This document shows positions 27,679-35,509 of a stretch of DNA of 62,862 nt, piece by piece. This stretch comes from a bacterium HR28 (GTDB lineage: Bacteria; Chloroflexota; Chloroflexia; Thermomicrobiales; Thermomicrobiaceae). The DNA is taken from assembly GCA_002898255.1 (NCBI GenBank), contig BEIE01000007.1, positions 1 to 62,862 on the forward strand. Direction: 5' to 3'. Below the pieces are notes generated by a model. It ran no database searches and was not told where the DNA came from. It saw nothing but the letters and a program-made list of their open reading frames with translations. Positions within the stretch are counted from its first letter, which is position 1. Every line of letters begins with the position of its first letter. The translations under genes were made by a program, and so were the position numbers.

Positions 27679-28697
27679 CGCTCCCGGCCCCTGCACAGAC
27701 GATTGAAGACTCAGAAACATGGGATGCACTCGTCTTACACCTTGGGGGCCGCCTCCTCCAGAGCTGGCGGTGGGGCGAGTTCAAGGGGCGACACGGCTGG
27801 AAACCTTATCGGATTATCGTTCGCATCGGCGGTGCTACTGGCCTCGCCCAGATTCTGGTGCGGCGTGCCTACGGGTTATCTGTTCTTTACATCCCCCGTG
27901 GCCCACTGGCAGACGCTGTGTCGCCTGAATTGGCTGTCGCTTTTCGGGAGGCTGTCGACCGGCTCGCCCACGCCACCCGTGCGATCATCGTCCTTGCCGA
28001 ACCAGAAGATGAGCGTGGTCTTGCGCTTCTACCGGAACATCTCGGTTGGCGTCCAAGTCCCTTTGTCATCCAGCCCCGGCGTACGCTGCGTGTCCCCCTC
28101 GGCGACGACGACCAGCTTCTCAACCAGATGAAGCCGAAAACGCGCTACAACGTGCGCCTTGCGTTTCGGCGGGGTGTGACCACTCGTCAAGCCTCGCTCG
28201 CAGAACTCCCAACGTTCTACGAACTCCTCCGTGAGACAGCCGAGAGAGACGGCTTCGGTATTCACCGCATCGACTACTTCAGCGATCTTCTCCGTGCATT
28301 CAACGAAGACGCTGCACTGCTCTTCGCAGAATTCGAGGGGCAGCCGGCTGCGGCGGCATTGGTTGTTCGCTTTGGGGAGGAGGCCGTGTACTTGTATGGC
28401 GCCTCCAGAACCGAACTGCAACGACATATGCCAGCCTACGCGGTTCAGTGGGCCGCAATGCAATGGGCTCGCGCAAGAGGCTGCCGGTGGTACGACCTCT
28501 GGGGCATTCCTGAGTCAAACGAACTTCCCCCCGACACAGACGAAAACCACCTTAACGTCCGCATCGGACTATGGGGTGTCTACCGCTTCAAGCTTGGCTT
28601 CGGTGGGCATCCGTATACTTACCCCGGCACGCGGGAGCTCGTTCGGCAGCCGCTCCTGGTTTGGCTGTGGCGTCGCCTGCGCCCGTTAGGAGCCTGA
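27672..28697 (+). CDS. FemABX family peptidoglycan bridge aminoacyltransferase
   Basis: A 341-residue protein of tandem GNAT-like domains: LQSWRWGEFKGRHGWKPYRI near the start, KPKTRYNVRLAFRRGV, AALLFAEFEGQPAAAALVVRF, AVYLYGAS, the RARGCRWYDLWGIP block and GVYRFKLGFGG near the end. These are standard FemABX (lipid II: Gly/Ala/Ser transferase) signatures. It uses aminoacyl-tRNA to add residues to the stem-peptide side chain at the membrane. Four bases separate it from murE, which makes that stem peptide. Confidence 0.88.
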   Translation: MVTLPAPAQTIEDSETWDALVLHLGGRLLQSWRWGEFKGRHGWKPYRIIVRIGGATGLAQILVRRAYGLSVLYIPRGPLADAVSPELAVAFREAVDRLAHATRAIIVLAEPEDERGLALLPEHLGWRPSPFVIQPRRTLRVPLGDDDQLLNQMKPKTRYNVRLAFRRGVTTRQASLAELPTFYELLRETAERDGFGIHRIDYFSDLLRAFNEDAALLFAEFEGQPAAAALVVRFGEEAVYLYGASRTELQRHMPAYAVQWAAMQWARARGCRWYDLWGIPESNELPPDTDENHLNVRIGLWGVYRFKLGFGGHPYTYPGTRELVRQPLLVWLWRRLRPLGA

Positions 28698-28701
28698 TCA
28701 C

Positions 28702-30219
28702 ATGCCGGAACTCCAGGAATTGCTTCGCGATCTTCCCGTGGAAATCCAAGGTGATCCCACTGTTGACATCAATTCCATCGTGTACGATTCACGGTGCGCC
28801 AGTCCAGGCAGCCTCTTCGTTGCGTTTCGTGGCGAGCACACTGACGGCCATTTGTATCTTGCCGACGCTCGCACTCGTGGTGCGGTCGCAGCACTCGTGG
28901 AAGAATGGCCAAATCAAGCAACTGTGCAGCTGCCAGCAATTGCCCGTGTAGCGGATACTCGAGTAGCCCTGGCAACTCTCGCTGCCCGTTTTTATCAGTT
29001 TCCAGCTCAGAGTCTGGGGCTTGTCGGTGTCACCGGAACCGATGGGAAAACTACCACAACCTTTCTCATTGACAGTATTCTGCGAGCAGCAGGCTACCGC
29101 ACTGGACTAATCGGGACGGTCGCGATCCGCATCGGTGACACGTGGTATCAGCATGACCTGCGTCAAACGACCCCTGAGTCACTCGACGTGCAACGCCTTT
29201 TGGCCGACATGCGTGCTGTCAATGTGGAGTGGGCCGTTCTCGAGGCGACAAGTCACGGGCTTGTCCTTCATCGCCTCGACCACTGTCCGTTCGACATTGC
29301 AGTAGTAACCAACGTCACCCAGGAGCATTTGGACTTTCACGGCACAATCGAGAACTACCGACGAGCAAAAGGGAAACTGCTCGAGTTCGTTCGCGATCGG
29401 GGCACCCGCCCGTATCCAACAGGCATCGTGTTGAACGCTGATGATGAGGGAGCTCGCTCGCTGGCGCATTTCGCTGGAGACACGCCAATTCTCTGGTATT
29501 CCACCAGGAAACATGCGCAGCTGACTGCTGACGCGATCCGTGTCTCTACCAAGGGAACCGCTTTCCGTTTACATATCGGCGAGCAGATCGCCGATGTCAC
29601 GCTCCAACTCATTGGACCTTGGAACGTCGAAAATGCGCTCGCCGCAGCAGGAGTCGGGCTCTTACTGGGTCTCCCGCTGGAAGTGATCGTTCGGGGACTC
29701 GAACAGCTTACTCGCGTACCGGGTCGCTTCACGAAAGTCGATTGTGGACAGCCGTTCAGTGTGATCGTTGACTACGCTCATACGCCAGAGTCTTTCCAGC
29801 GAGTATTGCCGCTCGCGCGACAGATCGCGACAGGACGCGTCATAGTGGTTTTCGGGAGTGCTGGTGAACGAGACCGTGTCAAACGCCGGCTCCAGGGCAT
29901 GATAGCTGCTCAACTAGCCGACTTCGCAATCCTCACGTCCGAGGACCCGCGTTTCGAGGATCCGTGGTTCATTATCGATGAAATCGCTGAAGGGATGCGT
30001 TCGGCTGGTGCACGCGAAGGTCAAAGCTATCTGCGCATCGAAGATCGCCGTACAGCGATTCGGGAGGCACTCCGACGTGCACAGCCTGGCGATATCGTCT
30101 TGCTCTTGGGGAAGGGGCATGAGCAGTGCATCATCTACGGCAACGAACGCCGACCGTGGGACGAACTCGCCGAGGCCCAAAGCGCGTTGGAGGATCTGGG
30201 CTATCGCTGCTCGCGCTAA
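28702..30219 (+). CDS. murE: UDP-MurNAc-tripeptide synthetase (MurE)
   Basis: A 505-residue Mur ligase: N-terminal UDP-binding domain with VYDSR, P-loop GTDGKTTT (112-119), TTPES (156-160), NVTQEHLDFHG, the carbamoyl-Lys region YRRAKGKLLEF, DYAHTPES and FGSAGERDRVKR. The substrate-selecting motif reads EDPR (414-417) instead of the DNPR of diaminopimelate-adding enzymes, so the third amino acid added (diaminopimelate, ornithine or lysine) is uncertain. It lies directly behind the FemABX gene. Confidence 0.93.
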   Translation: MPELQELLRDLPVEIQGDPTVDINSIVYDSRCASPGSLFVAFRGEHTDGHLYLADARTRGAVAALVEEWPNQATVQLPAIARVADTRVALATLAARFYQFPAQSLGLVGVTGTDGKTTTTFLIDSILRAAGYRTGLIGTVAIRIGDTWYQHDLRQTTPESLDVQRLLADMRAVNVEWAVLEATSHGLVLHRLDHCPFDIAVVTNVTQEHLDFHGTIENYRRAKGKLLEFVRDRGTRPYPTGIVLNADDEGARSLAHFAGDTPILWYSTRKHAQLTADAIRVSTKGTAFRLHIGEQIADVTLQLIGPWNVENALAAAGVGLLLGLPLEVIVRGLEQLTRVPGRFTKVDCGQPFSVIVDYAHTPESFQRVLPLARQIATGRVIVVFGSAGERDRVKRRLQGMIAAQLADFAILTSEDPRFEDPWFIIDEIAEGMRSAGAREGQSYLRIEDRRTAIREALRRAQPGDIVLLLGKGHEQCIIYGNERRPWDELAEAQSALEDLGYRCSR

Positions 30220-31169
30220 TGCTCACTCTGTTGCTGACTATCGCTCCGTCGTGTGCTTCTCCGTCCACAGAAGAGCGAGTGGCGCTCGCTGCTACCCCAA
30301 GCGGCAAGATTTTGTTCGTGCAGAATGGTGACATCTACGTGTGGGAAAACGGCAAGATACGCCGCGTGCTCGAACTCGGGAACGCAGCCTGGCCCCGCTG
30401 GTCGCCAGATGGTACGCGCATCGCCTTCGTCCGAATGGGTGATGCCTTCTCGGATCTCTACGTGGTGCGAAGCGACGGCCAGGACATGCGGCAACTCACG
30501 CGCAACCAGCCTGGCTTCACACCCGGCTCCTACGAATACGTGCAAAATGCAGTGTGGGCACTCAGTCCGGCTTGGTCACCCGACGGCGCAACAATCGTCT
30601 ACGTCTCCGACCTGAACTCAATCAAAAACTTCCTTTGGCTCATCCCTAGTCAAGGAGGAACTCCCCAGCGACTCGAACCTTCGACACGCCTCGGCGACAA
30701 CGTGGACCAACCCACCTTCTCTCCGGACGGGACTCGCATTGCCTTCGTTCATCGAGTGACCCGCGAGGATGGGCTGAGTCGGAGGACCGACATCTGGGTC
30801 GTCAATCTTCGTACGGGCGAACTGGCACCGCTTGTACAAGGTGGCGACGGCCAGTATGCCCCGACATGGTCCCCGGACGGGAACTGGATCGCTTACGTCG
30901 GGCGCAACGGGAGTGCCAATGACCTTTTTGTGATTCCAGCATCAGGGGGCCAACCGGTACAGCTCACGAATTCCGGTGTCGTCGCAAGCCCCACTTGGTC
31001 ACCCGACGGCCGTACTATCGCCTTTCTTCAGCTCGAACGAGAGGGTTTCGCGGTGTACACCATCGAGTTCACGCTTGGTCCAGATGGGCAACCGCGCGCA
31101 GGAGAACCGAAGAAGTTGTTCGCCGCAGAAAACATCGACGCGGTCTCTGGACTCTCTTGGCACTCGTGA
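30126..31169 (+). CDS. TolB-like (PD40 / WD40-like) beta-propeller lipoprotein
   Basis: The C-terminal ~290 residues hold at least five PD40 repeats with the WSPDGTRIAFV core (WSPDGATIVYV, FSPDGTRIAFV, WSPDGNWIAYV, WSPDGRTIAFL). The N-terminus has Arg/Lys residues, the hydrophobic LSLLALMLTLLLTIAPSC with a lipobox-like Cys, so it is exported and anchored. GTG at 30126 with GAAGGGG 8 bases upstream inside murE is the best-supported start; GTG 30156 or ATG 30219 (overlapping the murE stop) are alternatives. Translational coupling to murE is likely. Propellers of this type bind proteins or glycans. Confidence 0.75.
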   Translation: MHHLRQRTPTVGRTRRGPKRVGGSGLSLLALMLTLLLTIAPSCASPSTEERVALAATPSGKILFVQNGDIYVWENGKIRRVLELGNAAWPRWSPDGTRIAFVRMGDAFSDLYVVRSDGQDMRQLTRNQPGFTPGSYEYVQNAVWALSPAWSPDGATIVYVSDLNSIKNFLWLIPSQGGTPQRLEPSTRLGDNVDQPTFSPDGTRIAFVHRVTREDGLSRRTDIWVVNLRTGELAPLVQGGDGQYAPTWSPDGNWIAYVGRNGSANDLFVIPASGGQPVQLTNSGVVASPTWSPDGRTIAFLQLEREGFAVYTIEFTLGPDGQPRAGEPKKLFAAENIDAVSGLSWHS

Positions 31170-31844
31170 GTAAGGGAAGGTCACCGGAGAAAACCACAAG
31201 AAAACCTCCCTCGACCACACTGCCCTCACTCAGCCGTCAACGTCCCTGGGTGATAATACGAGCCAAGTTAAGATCAGTCAGCCTCGAAATTCCTGCGCCG
31301 AAAACTACGTGGCATATGGCCGAAGCCGTAGGAGTTCCTGGCAGATGGCCGGCAAAAGGCGCGTGGCACAGGTAGCCGGCCCTCCTCAGCACTGGATCAG
31401 ATCACATGTCAAGGGCTTCCACAGCGGGAGCATTGACAGGGCTCCTCACCGGAGAGCGAACCTGCCCGATTGCATGGCCTGAGACACGCTCCTGTGGTAT
31501 ACGACCACGAGCGAGTTGAGAATGCGGCAGCCCTCACAGCGGATGCCGCTCACGGCGACAAGCGCGCCCGAGTTCGCAACCATCATCGGTTTCTGTCCAG
31601 TGGGGATCAAACAAACCTTGCGGTGCTTTCGATGACATCCAACGCTACCGACGTTGCACCAAGAGTTCGACGATAATCGAGAGCAGAAGGCGATTGATGA
31701 CCGGCCGGGGCGCAATCGGTCGGTTGACCGGTAAGCGGCCAGGCGAACGTTCTAACGGGGATACGGGTACGTAAGGTTGGAACACGTGGACCGAGACTCG
31801 GCAAAAGTGCCTCTCACAGCGCATACTACTATTGGCAGGAACAG
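31170..31844. other. Long gene-free stretch upstream of tRNA-Leu
   Basis: About 675 bases with no convincing gene on either strand. Short frames (e.g. complement 31446-31715) show no recognisable family. TACTAT at 31827-31832 could be the tRNA -10, with no clear -35. Confidence 0.5.
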
Positions 31845-31928
31845 GCGGGGATGGCGGAACGGCAGACGCAGCCGTCTTAAAAACGGCAGGGATGACCTCC
31901 CGTGCGGGTTCGAGTCCCGCTCCCCGCA
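31845..31928 (+). tRNA. tRNA-Leu (TAA)
   Basis: Class II tRNA with acceptor stem GCGGGGA/TCCCCGC, anticodon stem-loop GCCGT-CTTAAAA-ACGGC (anticodon TAA), a long variable arm (GGGATGACCTCCC) and T-arm GCGGG-TTCGAGT-CCCGC. Discriminator A at 31928; CCA is encoded at 31929-31931. Confidence 0.93.
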
Positions 31929-32083
31929 CCAAACAGGCGGAATGAGCGTGGGGTCAGAGTGGGGTAACCCTAGCCTACCGGAAAACCTCACTCCACGGGC
32001 ACCTGGCCGGTGGGATGCGTGTTCAGCTCCGCGTGCTGCTTCCGGGTGAGACCATGCCCCACCCAGCTCAGTGCCGGGATTGA

Positions 32084-32218
32084 TCTAAGAGTGCCGCGAC
32101 ACTCGTTTCGGAAACGTGCAACAGCCTCGCCGGAGAGCACGTGATTCGCAACTATGACCCTTGTATTTCCTGCGTCACACATTTCCTACGCCTTGACATC
32201 GTGGATGGCGACCAGTGA
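32084..32218 (+). pseudogene. Remnant of a [NiFe]-hydrogenase large subunit (C-terminus only)
   Basis: The frame from 32084 to the stop TGA 32216-32218 ends ...[29 protein letters not shown] text: the L2 motif DPCxxCxxH that binds the NiFe centre (32156-32182), followed by the short tail normally removed by a maturation protease. A stop codon lies just upstream (32081-32083) and no large-subunit text is found further back, where ~400 residues would be expected. Its stop overlaps the start of the broken maturation protease (GTGA), the usual gene order. I infer a decayed hydrogenase operon. Confidence 0.75.
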
Positions 32219-32427
32219 GCAACAAAGATATGCTCGTCATCGGACTGGGAAACCCGCTGCGCGGTGATGACGGCGTCGGTATCTGGATTGCCGAGCAAAT
32301 CGCCGCAGCTGGCTGACCAGACGTCATGGTACTTGCCATCGAGTCAGGAGAGCCGACGCAGCTGGTCGAGGCGTGGGCCGGAGCCACGCGAGTCTCTCTG
32401 GTCGTGTCCTCCGCCTCGGCGTTCTGA
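32215..32427 (+). pseudogene. Broken hydrogenase maturation protease (HyaD/HycI/HoxW family)
   Basis: From GTG 32215 the frame reads a clear family N-terminus, LVIGLGNPLRGDDGVG, with the nickel-sensing Asp/Glu (GDDG; WIAEQ), but stops at TGA 32314-32316 after 33 residues. Past that stop the same frame resumes family-like text (SGEPTQLVEAWAGATRV), then loses similarity and ends at 32427. Intact proteins are ~150-180 residues, so this is a pseudogene with a nonsense change and a truncation. It directly follows the large-subunit remnant. Confidence 0.78.
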
Positions 32428-32930
32428 GTAAGCCAATGAAAGGCTCCCTCCATCGCAGCCCCACCCTTCCTGACAGTGAGGATCCATTCTCTGTTTCAAC
32501 ACTCTGCGCAAGCGCTGGTACAAGAGCTGACGAGTCATGGCCAGTCAGACACCCCTTGGGAAGCCGTCTCAGCAACGAGCCTACTGATCCTTTTCACCTC
32601 GCTCGGTTTCCTGACAAGCCAAGGTTGAGGACCAACAATTTGCTCCTCTGTATCGATACACACTGCATGCCGCTTCAAGAAGCAGGCAAACTCTCCGCTG
32701 CAATGTCTTTCAGATGCTCAAAACATCGCTCGCAGGTCGCTTCGTTCGGTGCGCAGAGGGGATACCGCCCCTTTGGGGTGCTGCTTTGCCGCAGCCCGGT
32801 GTAACCGCCGGCGGCACAAACTCGGTTACCGAGTGTCACAAACACAGAGTGCGAGAGATGTCATCCCGCAAAACTCGCCAATCTGGGGCTGCAAGAGTCT
32901 CCGAACGGAGGAGAACGTGCCTGCCAGAAT
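32428..32930. other. Gene-free stretch after the hydrogenase remnant
   Basis: About 500 bases with no recognisable frame on either strand. Possibly further decayed material of the same locus, but I could not match any piece. Confidence 0.5.
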
Positions 32931-32966
32931 CACAAAAAAGCAAGCCCCGGAGAATCTCCGGGGCTT
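32931..32966 (-). terminator. Terminator of tRNA-Gly
   Basis: Read leftward: a stem formed by 32942-32952 and 32956-32966 (AAGCCCCGGAG type arms) followed by a run of T (complement of AAAAAA at 32934-32939). Confidence 0.85.
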
Positions 32967-32970
32967 ACGG

Positions 32971-33043
32971 AGCGGAAGACGGGATTCGAACCCGCGACCT
33001 CCTCCTTGGCAAGGAGGTGCTCTACCAGCTGAGCCACTTCCGC
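32971..33043 (-). tRNA. tRNA-Gly (GCC)
   Basis: Leftward: acceptor GCGGAAG/CTTCCGC, D-arm GCTC...GAGC, anticodon stem-loop CCTCC-TTGCCAA-GGAGG (anticodon GCC), T-arm GCGGG-TTCGAAT-CCCGT, discriminator T. CCA is not fully encoded. Confidence 0.94.
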
Positions 33044-33083
33044 ATCAGCTCTCGGCGGCTCCTCACCGCCACTTGCACTGCTG

Positions 33084-33112
33084 AGTATAGCGAGCGCACT
33101 CGCCGATGTCAA
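33084..33112 (-). promoter_or_regulatory. Near-consensus sigma-70-type promoter of tRNA-Gly
   Basis: Leftward: TTGACA (complement of 33107-33112), a 17-base spacer and TATACT (complement of 33084-33089). The tRNA starts about 40 bases downstream, so a ~33-base leader must be removed. Confidence 0.85.
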
Positions 33113-33286
33113 GCCCCTTGCCCACCTTCTCTAGAGCGCAGCCTGTGAGACTCAACGAACATCCAGCCGTTCGTGACTCGGATCTGTCATTGCTTGTGAC
33201 GCCGCAAGTCTCGGGGGAATGCCGAGGGAAGGTCTCCCCGGAACGCCGAACTGCTCGTGATCCACGCGAGAAGCCCAAGTACCCGA

Positions 33287-34765
33287 CTAACTCGCCCTTG
33301 GTCCACTACTTTCCGGCGCACTGGTAACCGTGCTCGTCGGCCGCTCGTTCATCGGCATCTCCGATGCCACTATTCTCTCCACTTCCTCTCGAGGCAGAAG
33401 AAGCGGCTGCGTGAGGTCTTCTGGAGTGAGCAATCGACGCGGTGGAACCGCATACGCATGACGCGCAGGGACCGATACAAGCTCGAGTTCTGGGTAACGA
33501 AGCGCCGTGAGTCGATTGCCAAAGACACAGCCGGTATCAATGTTGATGGTCCGATTGATCCAGACTGCGTCCGTGACCGGCGTATGCCCATAGACGACAA
33601 TCGCACGTCCACGGTAGGCAAGTGCCCAGTTCACGCGGATCGGCAAACCACGCTCGTCGACTTCACCCGTGGTCACACCGAAAAGCGCGACACGACGCAC
33701 GACGGGGGAATCTCGCCCGTGATACTCCTGGGGCAGCCCTGCATGTGCCACCACAAGACGCCCCTCGTCGAGAACCAGGTGGTGCGGAAGACGCTGCAAA
33801 AATCGCCGTACTCGTGCTTTGAAATCCTCCGATTCCGCCTCCAGCTGCTCGACCGTTACTTCCAATCCATGCGCAATGCGGACAGGGTGCCCGGTCAGAT
33901 ACCTCAGGAGCTTTCGGTCGTGGTTTCCTAGGACAATCGCAGCCCGTCCACGCGCACACGCAGCCATCGCGAGTCGCAGCACCGGTACAATCTTGGGCCC
34001 GCGGTCGACTAGGTCTCCGACAAAGAGCAGCCGCCTTCCTTCCGGATGGGCAATCGCATACTCGAGCTCGCCACTTGGAGAGTGCCGCTCGGCGACACGG
34101 TACCCAAGGCGCTCCACGAGTTCGACAAGTTCGTCAAAGCAGCCGTGAACGTCGCCGATGATATCAAACGGCCCATGCCACCACCGGCGGTCACAAGGCA
34201 AAGGACGCCGCACGACCAGCGCGTGGATCGCCTCTTCTGGTTTCCGTATCCAGTAACGGCGTTGGAAGGGTTCTTCTAATAGCGCGCTTCGATTCGCCGT
34301 GAGCTGCGCCATCTGGCGTTCGATCACTGCACGTCCGACTTGTCGCCCAACACGCCGTCGGTCATGCTCCAGATAAACTTCGAGCGGGTAATCGAAGATG
34401 ATTGCGACGCAGGGAACGTGATAGCGCCGGGCAAGCTCCAGGAGGGGGAGACGCGCTTCTCGACGCGTATTCGTCGCATCGATCACCGTGAGACGTCCCC
34501 GCCGGAGACGCGCCTCCGCGACTCGATGCAGAATCTCGAACGCCTCACGAGTCGCCGATTGATCTGCTTCATCATCCGCGATCATCGCGCGAAACGCATC
34601 CGAGGACAGGATCTCTGTCGGTCGGAAATGCGTCCGCGCAAACGTCGACTTCCCAGCTCCCGAGGGGCCGATCAAGAGAACAAGCGAAAGAGCAGGGATG
34701 ACCAAGCGGCGTCGACGCATCTCGGGATGCTCATGCCTCGAAGCCGTATCCCGTTCCACTCCCAC
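33287..34765 (-). CDS. Polynucleotide kinase-phosphatase (Pnkp-like), kinase and phosphatase domains without ligase
   Basis: A 492-residue protein (477 if the ATG at 34720 is used; neither start has a strong ribosome-binding site). Residues ~25-190 are an AAA-type kinase: Walker A GPSGAGKST (33-41), VIDATNT (94-100) and the lid Arg-rich RRRVGRQV. Residues ~198-400 are a calcineurin-like phosphatase: GDVHGC (204-209), GDLVDRG (250-256), GNHD (280-283), AHAGL (H341) and YGHTP (392-396). This is the first two-thirds of bacterial Pnkp, the RNA end-healing partner of Hen1, but the C-terminal nucleotidyltransferase/ligase domain (~350 residues more) is missing and the frame ends in a Ser/Thr/Pro-rich tail. 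No hen1 is nearby. Confidence 0.82.
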   Translation of the reverse strand: MGVERDTASRHEHPEMRRRRLVIPALSLVLLIGPSGAGKSTFARTHFRPTEILSSDAFRAMIADDEADQSATREAFEILHRVAEARLRRGRLTVIDATNTRREARLPLLELARRYHVPCVAIIFDYPLEVYLEHDRRRVGRQVGRAVIERQMAQLTANRSALLEEPFQRRYWIRKPEEAIHALVVRRPLPCDRRWWHGPFDIIGDVHGCFDELVELVERLGYRVAERHSPSGELEYAIAHPEGRRLLFVGDLVDRGPKIVPVLRLAMAACARGRAAIVLGNHDRKLLRYLTGHPVRIAHGLEVTVEQLEAESEDFKARVRRFLQRLPHHLVLDEGRLVVAHAGLPQEYHGRDSPVVRRVALFGVTTGEVDERGLPIRVNWALAYRGRAIVVYGHTPVTDAVWINRTINIDTGCVFGNRLTALRYPELELVSVPARHAYAVPPRRLLTPEDLTQPLLLPREEVERIVASEMPMNERPTSTVTSAPESSGPRAS

Positions 34766-34827
34766 ACCACCCTCAGTCGCCGCGCAATAGTACTATGGCG
34801 AGGGTGGCGTCCGCCTATGACGGGCGA

Positions 34828-34833
34828 TAAAAT
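34828..34833 (+). promoter_or_regulatory. Possible -10 element of tRNA-Met
   Basis: TAAAAT, one mismatch from consensus, lies 13 bases before the tRNA start. No good -35 is visible. Confidence 0.35.
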
Positions 34834-34846
34834 TGGAGAGCGATGA

Positions 34847-34918
34847 GGGCCTGTAGCTCAGCGGCAGAGCACGAGGCTCATAACCTCAGGGTCGTAGGTT
34901 CGAATCCTACCAGGCCCA
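34847..34918 (+). tRNA. tRNA with CAT anticodon (elongator Met, or Ile2)
   Basis: Acceptor GGGCCTG/CAGGCCC, D-arm GCTC...GAGC, anticodon stem-loop CGAGG-CTCATAA-CCTCA, T-arm GTAGG-TTCGAAT-CCTAC, discriminator A; CCA is not fully encoded. It has a paired first base and lacks the three G-C pairs of initiators, so it is not initiator tRNA. Elongator Met and lysidine-modified Ile2 cannot be separated here. Confidence 0.9.
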
Positions 34919-34958
34919 CCGCGGGGCTTTGCCCCGACACAAACCGAGTGAGGTGACG

Positions 34959-35330
34959 ATGACACGGGTACACGAGGAAATTCGTCTGACGCCCCAGCAG
35001 ATTGCCCGCGTGGCTGCGGAAACAGCAGCAGATGCACTCGCAACAGACATCCAAGTTCTTGATTTGACATCAGTCACCCCCTTCTTCGACCTTTTCGTGC
35101 TCTGCACAGCCGATAACTCCCGTCAACTGCGAGCCCTAGCCACACACATCAGTGACGCCCTCGACGAAATGGGAATCACCCTTCGGGGTGTCGAAGGTGA
35201 ACCCGAATCCGGGTGGGTCATTTTGGACTACGGAGCAGTGGTTATCCACTTGTTCACGCCTGAGCAGCGCGCGTATTATCGCCTCGAAGAGCACTGGGCA
35301 GCAGCGCAGCGCGTACTGGTGATCCAATGA
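34959..35330 (+). CDS. rsfS: Ribosome silencing factor RsfS
   Basis: The ATG at 34959 with GAGGTGA just upstream is preferred to an upstream TTG. The 123-residue protein matches RsfS/Iojap: ALATDIQVLDLTSVTPFFDLFVLCTADNSRQL, GVEGEPESGWVILDYGAVVIHLFTPEQRAYYRLEEHW. It binds uL14 and prevents subunit joining under starvation. It starts 40 bases after tRNA-Met and may share its transcript. nadD, its usual neighbour, is absent. Confidence 0.93.
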   Translation: MTRVHEEIRLTPQQIARVAAETAADALATDIQVLDLTSVTPFFDLFVLCTADNSRQLRALATHISDALDEMGITLRGVEGEPESGWVILDYGAVVIHLFTPEQRAYYRLEEHWAAAQRVLVIQ

Positions 35331-35344
35331 CGTGAGGAGAGACC

Positions 35345-35500
35345 ATGCGGCGGTTGCCTGGGCGGGGATGGATCCTGCTCTTGCTGAGCTTTGCTCTTGG
35401 GACGGCGAGTGGTCTGACGTTCGGCATCGTGGTTAGTCGCCCGTGGCGACGAACACGCTCACACGCACGCCCACCTGATCCGGCCTTATTCATGCAATGA
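35345..35500 (+). CDS. Small single-pass membrane protein, 51 residues
   Basis: ATG at 35345 preceded by GAGGAG (35333-35338) and only 14 bases after rsfS. The sequence has a basic start (MRRLPGRGW), one hydrophobic helix of about 20 residues (ILLLLSFALGTASGLTFGIVV in two halves around Ser-Phe) and a basic, His/Pro-containing tail. Inner-membrane, N-in is likely. No known family. Its coding strand and ribosome-binding site are good, but length limits certainty. Confidence 0.6.
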   Translation: MRRLPGRGWILLLLSFALGTASGLTFGIVVSRPWRRTRSHARPPDPALFMQ

Positions 35501-35509
35501 GTTAGTTGC

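Noticed and set aside
31446..31715. Minus-strand 89-codon frame as a gene
   Set aside because: No family resemblance, weak start, and it lies in the decayed region.
32314..32316. In-frame TGA of the hydrogenase maturation protease as a selenocysteine codon
   Set aside because: The family has no Sec at this place, no SECIS-like hairpin is evident, and the rest of the protein is also degraded.
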